A stretch of 43,840 bases of DNA from Massilia cavernae (GTDB taxonomy: Bacteria; Pseudomonadota; Gammaproteobacteria; Burkholderiales; Burkholderiaceae_D): NCBI RefSeq assembly GCF_003590855.1, contig NZ_QYUP01000176.1, positions 1 through 43,840 of the forward strand, given 5' to 3'. Within the stretch, counting starts at the first letter, position 1, and each line of letters starts with the position of its first letter. A program made the position numbers and the translations under genes. The notes beneath the pieces were generated by a model. The model ran no database searches. It saw only the letters and a program-made list of their open reading frames with translations, and was not told where the DNA came from. Of the stretch, positions 16,036 to 24,289 are shown piece by piece.

Positions 16036-18282
16036 TTAGAAGCTGGCGCGTACGCCTGTCGACAGCGTACGCGGCGGCGACAAGGTCTGGTTATAGGCCT
16101 GGCTGGCCGCATAGGCGTTTTCACTGTAGCGCCGGTCAGCCAGATTGGTGGCGCGGAAGAACAGCGCGACGGCCTTCGACCAGCGGTATTCCGTGCTCAG
16201 GTCCCACACACTGTAGCCGCCCTGCCTGACGCGCACGCCAGCGACGCTGGTCGTATCGAGCGACATCGGGCCTGTGTAGCGGCCCTGCAGGCGTGTGCGC
16301 CATGCCTCGGTGGGTGACCAGGTGGCGCCGAGCGTGGCGATATTTTCAGGTACCCCCACCAGCTGTTCATGCAGCGGATCTGTTACTACGCTGCCTCGGC
16401 GGGTGAGGTAGGTCCGGGTGCGCGTGACAAATCCGTCGACAGTGAGCTGTCTGGAGCGGCGCCAGCTCGCGACCGCTTCAATGCCGTGCGCGCGTCCATC
16501 CTGATCGTTGGTGTAATAGCGCGCCGCTCCCCCGCAAGTCGGCAGTTTCGAGCCACCGCAGATGAGTTGCACGTACTCTGGCGCGGCGCCGGAGCGCGCG
16601 GTGAAGGTGGCGATCATGTCGGCGATGTCATAGTGGAAGTAGGTCGCGCCCAGCGAGAAGCCGCCGCGCCGGTAGTCGCCGCCTGATTCCCATCCGCGCA
16701 GGTTCTCAGTGGTGAGGTTCGGATTGGCGATTGTGGTGCTGGTGCCGGTTCCGAAGGTCCGGGTGAGGTTGTTGAAACCTGGTGCGCGGAATGCCTTGTA
16801 TGCTGCGGCGCGCAGGGACAGGGAATCGCCAAGCGAATAACGCACCGCCACGCTCGGGTCGAGCGCTGTCTTGTCCCAGGCCGGCAGCGGGCCACCGGTT
16901 TGTACGCCGGAAGCGAGGGTGCGGCGATTGTCGCGATCGTCAATGGCATAGCGGTCGACGCGGGCGCTGATGGTCATGTCCAGCGCGTCCAGCGGCGCCA
17001 GCTTGATTTGGCCGAACACGCCGTGAAAGGTCTGGACGCCATGTCCGGTCGTCGCGTTATCGAAGCGGCCCTGTGGCGCCGCCGGGGAAACGGGCGTGTT
17101 GTAAAACAGTTCAGTGTCCTCGGCCGAGAGGCGACGGAAGTCGACGCCGGCAGTGGCCGCATAGATGAGGGGACTGATTCTCGTCGAGTACAGTAGCGAA
17201 CTGCCGCTTTCGCGATAGCGCAGCCGGCCCTGTTGCGAATAGAATTGAATGACGTCGCGAGTTGCCGCCTGCGGCGTGAGCGCGGCACTTGTACTGGTCA
17301 GGCAAACGGTGCCGCCCTGGTAATAGCAGGTATTGCCGTTGAGCTTATCGAACGCGACATACTGCGACCACGCGTTGGCCTCGACGTTTGTGCGGTTCGG
17401 AAGCTTTTTCTCGACATGGACAGCAATGTCCGGGCTCCTCTGCAGGTTTTCGCCATAGCGGTAACTGATCTGTTGATCCTGGACATGGTAACCAAGGCGC
17501 ACATAGCCGCGCAAGGTGTCGTCCGGCTGGACATGGAGCGTCAGCGAGACGTTCCGATTGTCCGCCGTGGTCGCCTGGCGCTCCGGGAAGCGATACCGGT
17601 AGGCGTCGGGCGTCCCTTGGTAGCCCTCCATGTGATGCACATCGGCGGCAAGGTTCATGCGTACGGTGTCCGACAATGCAAGGTCGCGGCTGGCTGCCAC
17701 GCTCCATGTGCCGGCTGTGCCGGCACTTGCCTGCACCTCGCCCGCATTGGCGCGTGGCCGCTTCGTCACGATGTTGACGACACCCGCGACGGCCATGTTG
17801 CCCCACAGGCTGGAATTCCCGCCACGCAATATTTCAACGCGCTCGACGTTCGATAGCGGCACCTTGAACCACTGGGTGGTCAGGTAGAAGGGATCGTGCA
17901 TCGGCATCCCGTCGAGCAACATCAGCACCTTGGCGTTCCCCAGGCCGCGCATCCTGGTTTGATGTCCTGTGGGATCGGACAACGCTGCTGGAACTGCGCT
18001 GAAGTTCATGCCGGGTACGTCGCGCAGCAACTGGTCAAGCGTCTGCACCGCCGAGGTGCGAATCTGTTCCTGCGAGATGATTGTGGTGTGAAGCGGCATT
18101 TGTTCGACCCGCGTCTGGCTGCGGCTGGCACTGACGTACACCATTGCCATTTCGCTGTCAGGCGATTGCCGGGCGACGGACCACGGAGTCCAGGCGCCGA
18201 GTATCAGCGATGCAAGCGCCAGGCGCATCGGCAACCTCGTCTTGCGCGTTGTCAGGTTTGGGCGGTCAATATTTTTCTTCAT
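16036..18282 (-). CDS. TonB-dependent outer-membrane receptor
   Basis: 748 aa. Short N-terminal leader, TonB-box-like region, plug domain about 50-165 (LDQLLRDVPGMNF, RMRGLGNAKVLMLLDGMPM, VERVEILRGGNSSLWGNMAVAGVVNIVTKRP), then a 22-strand barrel ending ...TLSTGVRASF with the C-terminal Phe. The ligand is not evident. The FNR box 62 bp upstream and the cargo genes (Cys-rich propeller, thioredoxin-like) point to a metal, perhaps copper for NirK as with NosA/OprC, but iron is equally possible. First gene of the three-gene operon. Confidence 0.85.
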   Translation of the reverse strand: MKKNIDRPNLTTRKTRLPMRLALASLILGAWTPWSVARQSPDSEMAMVYVSASRSQTRVEQMPLHTTIISQEQIRTSAVQTLDQLLRDVPGMNFSAVPAALSDPTGHQTRMRGLGNAKVLMLLDGMPMHDPFYLTTQWFKVPLSNVERVEILRGGNSSLWGNMAVAGVVNIVTKRPRANAGEVQASAGTAGTWSVAASRDLALSDTVRMNLAADVHHMEGYQGTPDAYRYRFPERQATTADNRNVSLTLHVQPDDTLRGYVRLGYHVQDQQISYRYGENLQRSPDIAVHVEKKLPNRTNVEANAWSQYVAFDKLNGNTCYYQGGTVCLTSTSAALTPQAATRDVIQFYSQQGRLRYRESGSSLLYSTRISPLIYAATAGVDFRRLSAEDTELFYNTPVSPAAPQGRFDNATTGHGVQTFHGVFGQIKLAPLDALDMTISARVDRYAIDDRDNRRTLASGVQTGGPLPAWDKTALDPSVAVRYSLGDSLSLRAAAYKAFRAPGFNNLTRTFGTGTSTTIANPNLTTENLRGWESGGDYRRGGFSLGATYFHYDIADMIATFTARSGAAPEYVQLICGGSKLPTCGGAARYYTNDQDGRAHGIEAVASWRRSRQLTVDGFVTRTRTYLTRRGSVVTDPLHEQLVGVPENIATLGATWSPTEAWRTRLQGRYTGPMSLDTTSVAGVRVRQGGYSVWDLSTEYRWSKAVALFFRATNLADRRYSENAYAASQAYNQTLSPPRTLSTGVRASF

Positions 18283-18343
18283 AGTGTTTGAGCTAGATCA
18301 TTATGGGTTGCGCTGATGTTCCCGGAATGAACGGGAAATTTCA

Positions 18344-18357
18344 TTGACCTGAATCAA
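18344..18357 (-). promoter_or_regulatory. FNR/Dnr box upstream of the TonB receptor operon
   Basis: Minus strand TTGATTCAGGTCAA, one mismatch from TTGAT-N4-ATCAA, 62 bp from the receptor start codon. A CATAAT -10-like hexamer lies at 18300-18305 on the minus strand. Confidence 0.65.
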
Positions 18358-18498
18358 AAGTTAAACAGCACCCAGTCGCCTGGCCTGCCGTTTGTGCCCG
18401 TGCTGTTTGACGCTGCGGCCAAGCCCATGGCCGCAGCCGTGCCGTTATCGGCGATGTCGGGCCGGGACGAGGAAGGGTGAAGGAAATTTATTGCTTTC

Positions 18499-18512
18499 TT
18501 GATCGACATCAA
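18499..18512 (+). promoter_or_regulatory. Perfect FNR box upstream of the DksA-like gene
   Basis: TTGATCGACATCAA matches TTGAT-N4-ATCAA exactly. The gene's two possible starts lie 75 and 120 bp downstream. Confidence 0.75.
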
Positions 18513-18631
18513 GTCCTGGGGCTGACTTGTGCGGTGCGTGGCGCTACATTTGATCCAAATTTAGTCAGATCAGTCTGAGCGTAGCGATGCCCCCGTCGGC
18601 AGCCGCCGTTCGTTCTATTTTGGAGAGTAAT

Positions 18632-19036
18632 GTGACCTACCTGAATGGCGACCAGATCAAGGCTTTGGAAGCGATTCTACAAAATCGCCGGTCGAAGCTG
18701 CTTCAGGAGATGCGCGCATACCTGTATCGGGAGGGCGACCATGGACAACGGCGCCTGGCCGAGGCAAGTGGTGCGGGTGATGGTGCCGCCGCAACGATAC
18801 TCGCTGAGATGGATATCGGCTTCCTGCAACATGAAACTGCGGAGTTGCGGGCCATCGACGCCGCGCTTGCCCGCATGGCCACGGCCAGTTACGGAACCTG
18901 CGCCAGCTGTGGCAACGACATTTCCCTTGCCCGCATGCGTGCCCAACCGACCGCCCATATGTGTCTCGCGTGCCAGCAACATGTCGAACGGCATCGGACC
19001 TGTGATTCTGCCCGGGCAGGAAGTAAAATGGAGTAA
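18632..19036 (+). CDS. DksA/TraR-type zinc-finger protein
   Basis: 134 aa from the GTG at 18632, which has GGAG 8-9 nt upstream; an in-frame ATG at 18587 has no ribosome site. The N-terminal half is a coiled-coil hairpin (QIKALEAILQNRRSKLLQEM ... ETAELRAIDAALARM). It is followed by a C4 zinc finger (GTCASCGNDISLARM...HMCLACQQHVER). DksA-type proteins bind the RNA polymerase secondary channel; short relatives like this often serve stress or respiratory regulons. A perfect FNR box upstream suggests anaerobic induction. Confidence 0.85.
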   Translation: MTYLNGDQIKALEAILQNRRSKLLQEMRAYLYREGDHGQRRLAEASGAGDGAAATILAEMDIGFLQHETAELRAIDAALARMATASYGTCASCGNDISLARMRAQPTAHMCLACQQHVERHRTCDSARAGSKME

Positions 19037-19061
19037 TGCAAGTTTTCTGCAGGAATTTTGA

Positions 19062-20556
19062 ATGAGCGATCTCGTCATCGAAGGACAAAGCCTCGAATGG
19101 TTACTCGCGTCGGCAATCGACGCGATGCTCATCGTCGATCGTGAGGGGCGCATCATCCTGGCAAATCCTGCGCTCGAATCGATGTTTGGCCATGCCGGCG
19201 GAGCCTTGACCGGGCAGGTGCTGGAAACCCTCCTGCCGGAGCGATTCCGCCGCGTCCACAGCGGCCAACGCAGCGATTTCTTTGGCCATCCGTATTCGCG
19301 CGCGATGGGCGCGGGCGTCGAACTGCTTGCCCAGCATGCCAGCGGCAAGGAATTTCCCGTCGAGGTGAGCCTCTCGCCGCTTCAGACCGCGCAGGGGCGC
19401 CCGCTGGTCATGGCAACAATCCATGACATTACCGATAGAAAGCTCGCTGAGCGGGCGCTGCAGGAGAGCGAGGCACGCATGCGTGCCATTTTCGAGACCG
19501 CGGTCGATGCCATCATCACGATTGACGAGCGCGGCATCCTGGAGCGGCTCAATCCCGCGGCGCAACGATTGTTCGGCTATGCCGAGGCAGAAGTGGCCGG
19601 TCAGAACGTCTCGATGCTGATGCCGCCACCGCACCGCCAGCGCCATGACGGCTACATGCAGCACTATCTGCGCACCGGCGAAAAGAGAATCATCGGCAAG
19701 GGGCGCGAGGTGGAAGGCCTGCGCAAGGACGGCGCCATATTCCCGATGGAATTGACGGTGGTGGAGATGCAGCTGGCGCCCGCCACATGTTTACCGGCAT
19801 GGGCGCCGATATTTCAGAGAGCAGAAGGCGGACGGAACGCAACCGCCTTCATGCGCAGGAAGTTACATTGCGGCCAAATGAAGAGGCTGACGAATTCGCA
19901 TTACGTCGTCTCGCGACGGACCTCAAGGCGCCCCGCGTGGGATCGGCTCCCTGGCCGACGGATCTCGACCGCAATTACGCCGATAGATTCGACGACGCAG
20001 GCGCGAGCACATGCGCTTGCTGCACACTGGTGTTGCACCGCAGGAGTGGACTCAATCACGGCTATGCTCCAATACTTCACGCGTCGGCCGTAAATCAGGA
20101 GCCCAACCCTATGCGGTGAACGTTTAGTGAGCTGGCGTGGACAATGTGGCACGTTGCTGCGCCGCCTGCCGCACAGCGGTCGACGGCATCGACGGACCGA
20201 TGCCTGTCGTCCTGGCCGAAACCGACCCGTGTTGCAGCAGTTTTCCAGAACCTTGGTTTCAAATGCAATCAAGTACATGGATAAAACCCGCATGGCGATT
20301 CGTGCGGGTTGCCTGTGTGCGACGCGTGGCGAGTTCCTGGCGATTCTCCGTATCGAGTAAACCCCTGGCATCGAAAGCCGCCATTCGACCGCGATTTTCC
20401 AGCCTGTTCCAGACGCTGGCGCCCGCGACCGGGTAGAAAAGTACCGGGTTTCGACTTTGGCGCCTTGGGGTCAAGAAAATGTTGAGATGTACACGGTAAA
20501 GTCTGGGTAAGAGTCGGTCGTGGGCGAGGGGGCGTCCTTCTCGGTTTACCGTGCCA
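19062..20556 (+). pseudogene. Decayed PAS-PAS sensor histidine kinase
   Basis: Two PAS domains are intact (about residues 10-125 and 135-250: AIDAMLIVDREGRIILANPA, AVDAIITIDERGILERLNPA). Near 19785 the frame breaks. The homologous continuation then jumps between frames: HMFTGMGADIS, EFALRR..DLKAP (the H-box, its His lost), REHMRLLH, LVSNAIKYMDKTRMAIRAGC (N box), GIESRHSTAIF, and finally ESVVGEGASFS near 20510-20545. At least four frame changes and stops separate these pieces, so this is true decay, not one error. The kinase core cannot be made. An intact kinase/regulator pair lies just downstream. Confidence 0.8.
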
Positions 20557-20597
20557 AAAACAGGTGTGCGCTCGACGCGGTCGGACAGGGAGAGGCA

Positions 20598-21009
20598 ATG
20601 AAGGTTAAAACAGGCCAATCCTGGTCTCGAGGACGACGCCGTCGATGTCATGACGATCCGGCGTGCGTTCGGCGAAATTAATGTCGCCAATCCGGTCGTC
20701 AACATGGAACATGGCGAGGCCGCGCTTGCATATTTGAATGATCCTGAGTGCGAACAGCCATGCATCATTTTGCTCGACTTGAACATGCCCGTCATGAATG
20801 GAATCGAGTTCCTGGACGCGATCAAGCGTCACGAGCATCTGCGGCGCGTTCCGGTGATCGTGCTCACGACCTCGGCCGAGGAGCCGGACAAGGTGAGCAG
20901 CTTTAACCTGGGGGTCGCTGGGTATATGGTCAAGCCTGTGGACTATCGCAAGTTCGTCGAGATGATGCGCTCGATCGACAGTTACTGGACCATCAGCGAG
21001 CTCCCATGA
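20598..21009 (+). pseudogene. CheY-like response regulator, frameshifted at its N-terminus
   Basis: The ATG at 20598 has GGGAGAGG upstream, but its frame is wrong. Dropping two bases (a TC near 20625) would join PILV to EDDAVDVMTIRRAF and give a standard receiver start. An uninterrupted 119-codon frame from the ATG at 20650 keeps the phosphoacceptor Asp (IILLDLNMP), Thr and Lys (MVKP), but misses the acidic pair encoded just upstream. It was presumably the partner of the decayed kinase. Its stop overlaps the next gene's ATG (ATGA at 21006-21009). Confidence 0.6.
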
Positions 21010-22532
21010 ACGCGATTGGCAGGACCGTTCCATCCTCCGCATCGACCCATGCCGACGGCGTGGACCTGCCGATGCGCGTGTTGATTGTCGAAGACGACAT
21101 GGTCGACCGGATAGCCTGCAGGCGCATGTTCGAACGCGATTTCAAGGGCAAATACCTCCTGCTGGAAGCCGAGACCGGGGAGGAGGGCCTGCACCTTGCA
21201 CAGACGGAGAGCCTTGACTGCATATTGCTCGACTATCAGCTGCCCGATCTGACTGGCCTGGAATTCATCGAGCGGCTGCTGGGTGGGGCAGGGGCGGCGA
21301 TTCCGGTCATGATGCTGACCGGCGCCGACAGCGCCACCGTCGCGGCCGAAGCTATCCGGCGCGGCGCGCGCGATTACCTGGTCAAGGATGTTGACCGGCA
21401 TTATCTCGAGCTGCTTCCCGGTGCGATCCGCCGCATGCTCCGCGAGCGGCGCCTGGTCAACGAGAAGCGCCAGATTGAAGCCAGGTTCCGCACCCTGGTC
21501 GAGCAGGTACCGGCCATTACCTACGCGGCGTCGACTGGGGAAGCGCCGGCCCTGCGTTACATCAGCCCGCAAATCCAGTTGCTTGGCTTCTCCCCGGGCG
21601 AGTGGCTGGCATCGCCCGCCCTGCACGCGCAGCAGATACACGCAGATGACCGTGCCGGCGCGGTGCAGGCAATCGAGGCCAGCCGTCGTGGCGGCACCGA
21701 CCTGCGCCATGAGTACCGGATGCGCTCGCGTGACGGCAGGATATTTTGGTTTCGCGACGAGGCAAGGGCCATCGCCGATGCGGGGCCCGAGCCGCTGATC
21801 CAGGGCATGCTGATCGATATCACCGACCACAAACTGGCCGAGGAAGCGCTGCGCCAGACGCGTGACGAGCTGCGCCGCCTGGCGGCGCACCAGGAGACGA
21901 TCAAGGAAGATGAGCGCATCCGTATCGCGCGCGAGGTTCACGACGAACTCGGCGGATTCTTATCGGGCATCCACTCCTATATTTCCGTCGCCATGGAACG
22001 TGCTCGCGCGAGTGGTGCGGCGCCTGATCCCCTGCTGGCCGATGCTGCCTGTCTGGCCAAAGATGCAATCGGGACTGTACGCAAGGTGATCACCGACCTG
22101 CGGCCCAGCGTGCTCGACCAGCTGGGTGTTTGGGCGGCATTGGAATGGTACGCCGATCAGATCGAGCGTCGCTCAGGCCTTGCCTGCAGTTGCGAAATCG
22201 ATGCCTCGGTCGCCGGCGAGGAACTCGATGCCGCGCGCAGTACGATGGTGTTCCGGATCGTCCAGGAAGCATTGACCAATGTGGTGCGTCATGCGGATGC
22301 ATCGCTGGCTGCCGTTCGGGTGGAACGCCAGGGTGCCGACCTGCACGTCACGGTGCGCGATGACGGCAAGGGGATCGACCCGTCCCGGCTGCTCAACCGC
22401 GAATCGTGGGGTGTTTTGGGGATGACAGAGCGGGCGCGCCATTTTGGTGGCGAGCTGCGCATTTCCGGCGTCCCGGGGCAGGGCACCGTCCTGTTCTTGC
22501 AGCTTCCTTTGGAGGACAACCGTGTCGGCTAA
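21006..22532 (+). CDS. Receiver-PAS-HisKA_3 sensor kinase (NarX-type core)
   Basis: 508 aa, no membrane helix, so cytoplasmic. Receiver domain at 24-145 (phospho-Asp D76 in LLDYQLP), PAS/PAC at about 160-285 (ISPQIQLLGF ... RIFWFRDEARAI), then a HisKA_3 dimerisation domain with RIAREVHDELGG (the His is the phosphoacceptor). An HPK7-type ATPase domain ends it (IVQEALTNVVRHA, VRDDGKGID, WGVLGMTERARHFGG). It phosphorylates the NarL-type partner whose GTG overlaps its 3' end by 11 bp. The N-terminal receiver makes it a hybrid that can take signals from another kinase, perhaps formerly the decayed one upstream. Confidence 0.9.
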   Translation: MNAIGRTVPSSASTHADGVDLPMRVLIVEDDMVDRIACRRMFERDFKGKYLLLEAETGEEGLHLAQTESLDCILLDYQLPDLTGLEFIERLLGGAGAAIPVMMLTGADSATVAAEAIRRGARDYLVKDVDRHYLELLPGAIRRMLRERRLVNEKRQIEARFRTLVEQVPAITYAASTGEAPALRYISPQIQLLGFSPGEWLASPALHAQQIHADDRAGAVQAIEASRRGGTDLRHEYRMRSRDGRIFWFRDEARAIADAGPEPLIQGMLIDITDHKLAEEALRQTRDELRRLAAHQETIKEDERIRIAREVHDELGGFLSGIHSYISVAMERARASGAAPDPLLADAACLAKDAIGTVRKVITDLRPSVLDQLGVWAALEWYADQIERRSGLACSCEIDASVAGEELDAARSTMVFRIVQEALTNVVRHADASLAAVRVERQGADLHVTVRDDGKGIDPSRLLNRESWGVLGMTERARHFGGELRISGVPGQGTVLFLQLPLEDNRVG

Positions 22533-23160
22533 TCAAATCAGGGTTCTGCTGGTCGATGACCACGCGATTGCGCGCAATGGAGTCAGGCTGATGCTTGGCG
22601 AGGCGGAGCAGATCAGCGTCGAAGGCGAAGCCACCTGCGTCCCGGAGGCGCTGGAGCTGGTCCGCCAGCGCGACTTCGACGTCGCGCTGGTCGACGTCAC
22701 CATGCCGGGGAAGAACGGACTGGATTTGCTCAAGATCTTGCGCGCCGAGAAGCCGAAGCTGGCGGTCCTGATCTTGAGTACCTACTCCGAAGAAATCTAC
22801 GCCGTGCGCGCGTTCAAGCTCGGTGCCGCTGGCTATTTGACCAAGGACGTACCAGCCGGCGTCCTGGTCGCCGCTGTGCGCAAGGCTGCCGCCGGGGGCA
22901 AGTATGTCACTCCCTCGCTGATGGAAAAACTCGCGACCCTGGTCGGAGGCGCGGGCGCGGCCAGCCACGATGAACTGTCGAACCGGGAACTGGAGGTCAT
23001 GAAAGCGATTGCCGCCGGGGACAGCCTGGTCAAGATTGCCGAAACGCTCAGCCTGAGTCCAAACACCGTCACAACCTATCGCACCCGTATCCTCGAGAAG
23101 ATGGGCGCGTCCAGCAATGCTGATTTGACACGCTATGCCCTGGAGCACGGCCTGATTTGA
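22522..23160 (+). CDS. NarL/FixJ-family response regulator
   Basis: 212 aa from GTG at 22522 with GGAGG 6 nt upstream; the longer frame runs back inside the kinase gene. Receiver about 6-120 with D12/D13 and phosphoacceptor D58 (ALVDVTMPG), then a LuxR-type helix-turn-helix (LSNRELEVMKAIAAGDS...IAETLSLSPNTVTTYRTRIL). Partner of the HisKA_3 kinase upstream. The targets are unknown; its place beside fnr and the denitrification genes suggests respiratory control. Confidence 0.9.
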   Translation: MSANQIRVLLVDDHAIARNGVRLMLGEAEQISVEGEATCVPEALELVRQRDFDVALVDVTMPGKNGLDLLKILRAEKPKLAVLILSTYSEEIYAVRAFKLGAAGYLTKDVPAGVLVAAVRKAAAGGKYVTPSLMEKLATLVGGAGAASHDELSNRELEVMKAIAAGDSLVKIAETLSLSPNTVTTYRTRILEKMGASSNADLTRYALEHGLI

Positions 23161-23372
23161 ACCGGGATCCTGCAAGGTGCCGGGCCGCCGGGGTAAGGCC
23201 AGAATGGTCCATTTTGTAGGGGAATCTTGACGGCGTCTGCTGGGTTTCCCGTACAGCAAGTCGCCGGGATAACCGATACTGAATAATTTCCCGTTCCACG
23301 ATAATGGCTGCACTCACCCGCCTGTGACGGCGCGGTGAGCCTCGCAGACCTTTCATTGGACCCGGACCTATC

Positions 23373-24200
23373 ATGAGCAAGTCAATTCGCATCGTTCCCT
23401 CGCTCGCAGCGCACACGGAAATGGCGAAATGCTCGGTGTGCTCGCTGAAAACTCTGTGCCTGCCACACGGTTTGAGTTCCACCGAGTTGGGGCAGCTCGA
23501 CAAGCTGGTCGTACGGCGGCGCAGGCTCGAGCGTGACGAGAGCCTGTATCGCATGGGCGACCCGTTCAGGAACCTGTATGCGGTCCGGTTCGGTCAGTTG
23601 AAGACCTACCAGCTTGACGCACACGGTTCGCAACAAATTACCGGGTTTCAAATGACCGGCGACCTGCTCGGTTTGGATGCAATCGGCGGCGGCAGCCACC
23701 ATTGCGGCGCGCTTGCATTGGAGGACAGCGAGGTGTGCGAAATCTCCTACGCTGACCTGGAGGAGATGCTGACGCAACTGCCTCGCCTGATGCAGCACTT
23801 CCACCGCATCATGAGTAACGAAATTTCACGGGAGCAGGGGGCAATGCTCTTCCTCGGGAGCGCCAAGGCTGAACAGCGTTTCGCCATTTTCCTGCTGGGC
23901 CTATCGGCGCGCCATGCGGCACGCGGCTATTCCGCCACCAGCTTCCAGCTACGCATGTCGCGCGAAGAGATCGGCAGCTATTTGTCGCTGACCATCGAGA
24001 GCGTCAGTCGCCTGATTTCTGCATTCCGGAAAAGTGGATGGATCGAGGTGGACAATCGCGAGGTTGAAATCCTGGACTTGGCGAGCCTGCGTGCACTGTC
24101 GGCGGGGATGGGAACGGCGGGAACTTTCAAGTCTGCGGCCAAGGTCCAGCCCAGGCCGGGCAAGGCCATGGGTATGGTCCAGCACCGTATCGCGGCCTGA
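23373..24200 (+). CDS. fnr: Oxygen-sensing [4Fe-4S] regulator Fnr
   Basis: 275 aa. All four cluster ligands of enterobacterial Fnr are present at the same positions: C20, C23, C29 (AKCSVCSLKTLC) and C122 (EVCEIS). Sensor domain 40-165, dimer helix, then the helix-turn-helix EEIGSYLSLTIESVSRLI with the E-x2-S-R pattern that reads TTGAT. Without O2 the cluster dimerises the protein and it activates promoters with TTGAT-N4-ATCAA, of which this window has several. The C-terminal extension of about 25 residues is unremarkable. The 212 bp before it (23161-23372) show no FNR box. Confidence 0.94.
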   Translation: MSKSIRIVPSLAAHTEMAKCSVCSLKTLCLPHGLSSTELGQLDKLVVRRRRLERDESLYRMGDPFRNLYAVRFGQLKTYQLDAHGSQQITGFQMTGDLLGLDAIGGGSHHCGALALEDSEVCEISYADLEEMLTQLPRLMQHFHRIMSNEISREQGAMLFLGSAKAEQRFAIFLLGLSARHAARGYSATSFQLRMSREEIGSYLSLTIESVSRLISAFRKSGWIEVDNREVEILDLASLRALSAGMGTAGTFKSAAKVQPRPGKAMGMVQHRIAA

Positions 24201-24289
24201 GCTGCCGATGTCCGGCGAGCGCAGTTTGGCCGGTCTCCGGCGCAGCCGGAAGGCGAAGCTGCGACAGTTTTTCATCAGATTTGCTCCGA

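Larger units (their letters stand above)
18283..18631. other. Divergent regulatory region between the TonB operon and the DksA-like gene
   Basis: About 350 bp without a gene. It holds one FNR box for each side (18344-18357 and 18499-18512). No copy of the 18-bp operator is present. Confidence 0.6.
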
